Shown: positions 23,445-23,498 of the stretch, in pieces
Layout: each line of letters starts with the position of its first letter
Position numbering within the stretch: position 1 is the first letter of the stretch
Origin: an uncultured Muribaculaceae bacterium
GTDB taxonomy: Bacteria; Bacteroidota; Bacteroidia; Bacteroidales; Muribaculaceae
Direction: 5' to 3'
DNA length: 23,498 bases
Assembly (NCBI GenBank): GCA_910589055.1
Contig: CAJURN010000005.1
Coordinates: 127,400-150,897 of the forward strand
The notes under the pieces: generated by a model
The model's database searches: none
What the model was told of the DNA's origin: nothing
The model's input: the letters and a program-made list of their open reading frames with translations, nothing else
Program-made: the position numbers and the translations under genes

Positions 23445-23498
23445 AATCTTTAATCTTTAATCTTTAATCTTTAATCTTTAATCTTTAATCTTTAATCT
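23445..23498. repeat. Heptanucleotide tandem array (AATCTTT)n, running off the window
   Basis: Seven perfect copies of AATCTTT plus five bases reach the right edge, so the true length is unknown. Just before it, 23391-23440 has several degenerate GGGATTAA-like units that are related to the heptamer on the opposite strand, so the two parts can pair. The array starts 85 bp upstream of the GH89 start codon. Confidence 0.9.

Noticed and set aside
23445..23498. Possible CRISPR array from the regular repeats here or at 3673-3749.
   Set aside because: The units are contiguous with no spacers, are 7 or 19 bp long, and no cas gene is present.

Overview
The window is chromosomal DNA from a member of the Bacteroidota, order Bacteroidales, most likely Muribaculaceae or a close relative (the family is an inference). 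Supports are: promoters of the Bacteroidota type (TTG, 19-21 bp, TAnnTTTG) in front of several genes; the gene order ftsX, DUF3098, uppP, truB, queA that is typical of the phylum; lipoprotein-type signal peptides; and a gut-commensal enzyme set (GH89, GH13, NlpC/P60). No phage, insertion sequence, CRISPR array, tRNA or rRNA gene is visible. The sequence is dense and mostly housekeeping.

Layout. 3-1571 (+) is the 3' three-quarters of an EF-G paralog, followed by a large thioredoxin-fold lipoprotein (1801-3675). 3676-4114 is non-coding and holds a 19-bp tandem repeat, a composite hairpin repeat and a strong promoter. 4115-8015 (+) is the envelope/tRNA-modification operon ftsX, DUF3098, uppP, truB, queA. 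It is followed by a striking 161-nt imperfect hairpin and an intrinsic terminator. 8247-10623 (-) is an SGNH/MBOAT O-acylation pair. 10784-11470 (+) is a multi-pass HExxH membrane protein. 11575-12671 (-) is an ECF sigma factor with a four-helix membrane protein after it. 12787-16401 (-) is an operon of a patatin-like lipase, a cytoplasmic GH13 enzyme and prs. 16454-16999 is non-coding and carries two inverted copies of the composite repeat bracketed by direct repeats. 17000-17155 (-) is rpmH, too short to be noticed by length alone. 17272-21060 (-) is a transglutaminase-like, NlpC/P60, dipeptide epimerase operon that looks like exported murein-peptide breakdown. 21167-23359 (-) is a GH89 alpha-N-acetylglucosaminidase lipoprotein, with a heptamer tandem array upstream that runs off the window.

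The most unusual content is non-coding. (1) A family of about 120-bp composite repeats, four copies (1621-1747, 3812-3933, 16556-16668 and inverted 16711-16833), has three hairpins whose stems change by compensatory substitution and whose central stem keeps one T/G wobble in every copy. (2) A long hairpin with near-symmetric internal loops lies directly after queA (8016-8176). (3) Two short tandem arrays are present. None of these can be assigned to a known family from sequence alone.
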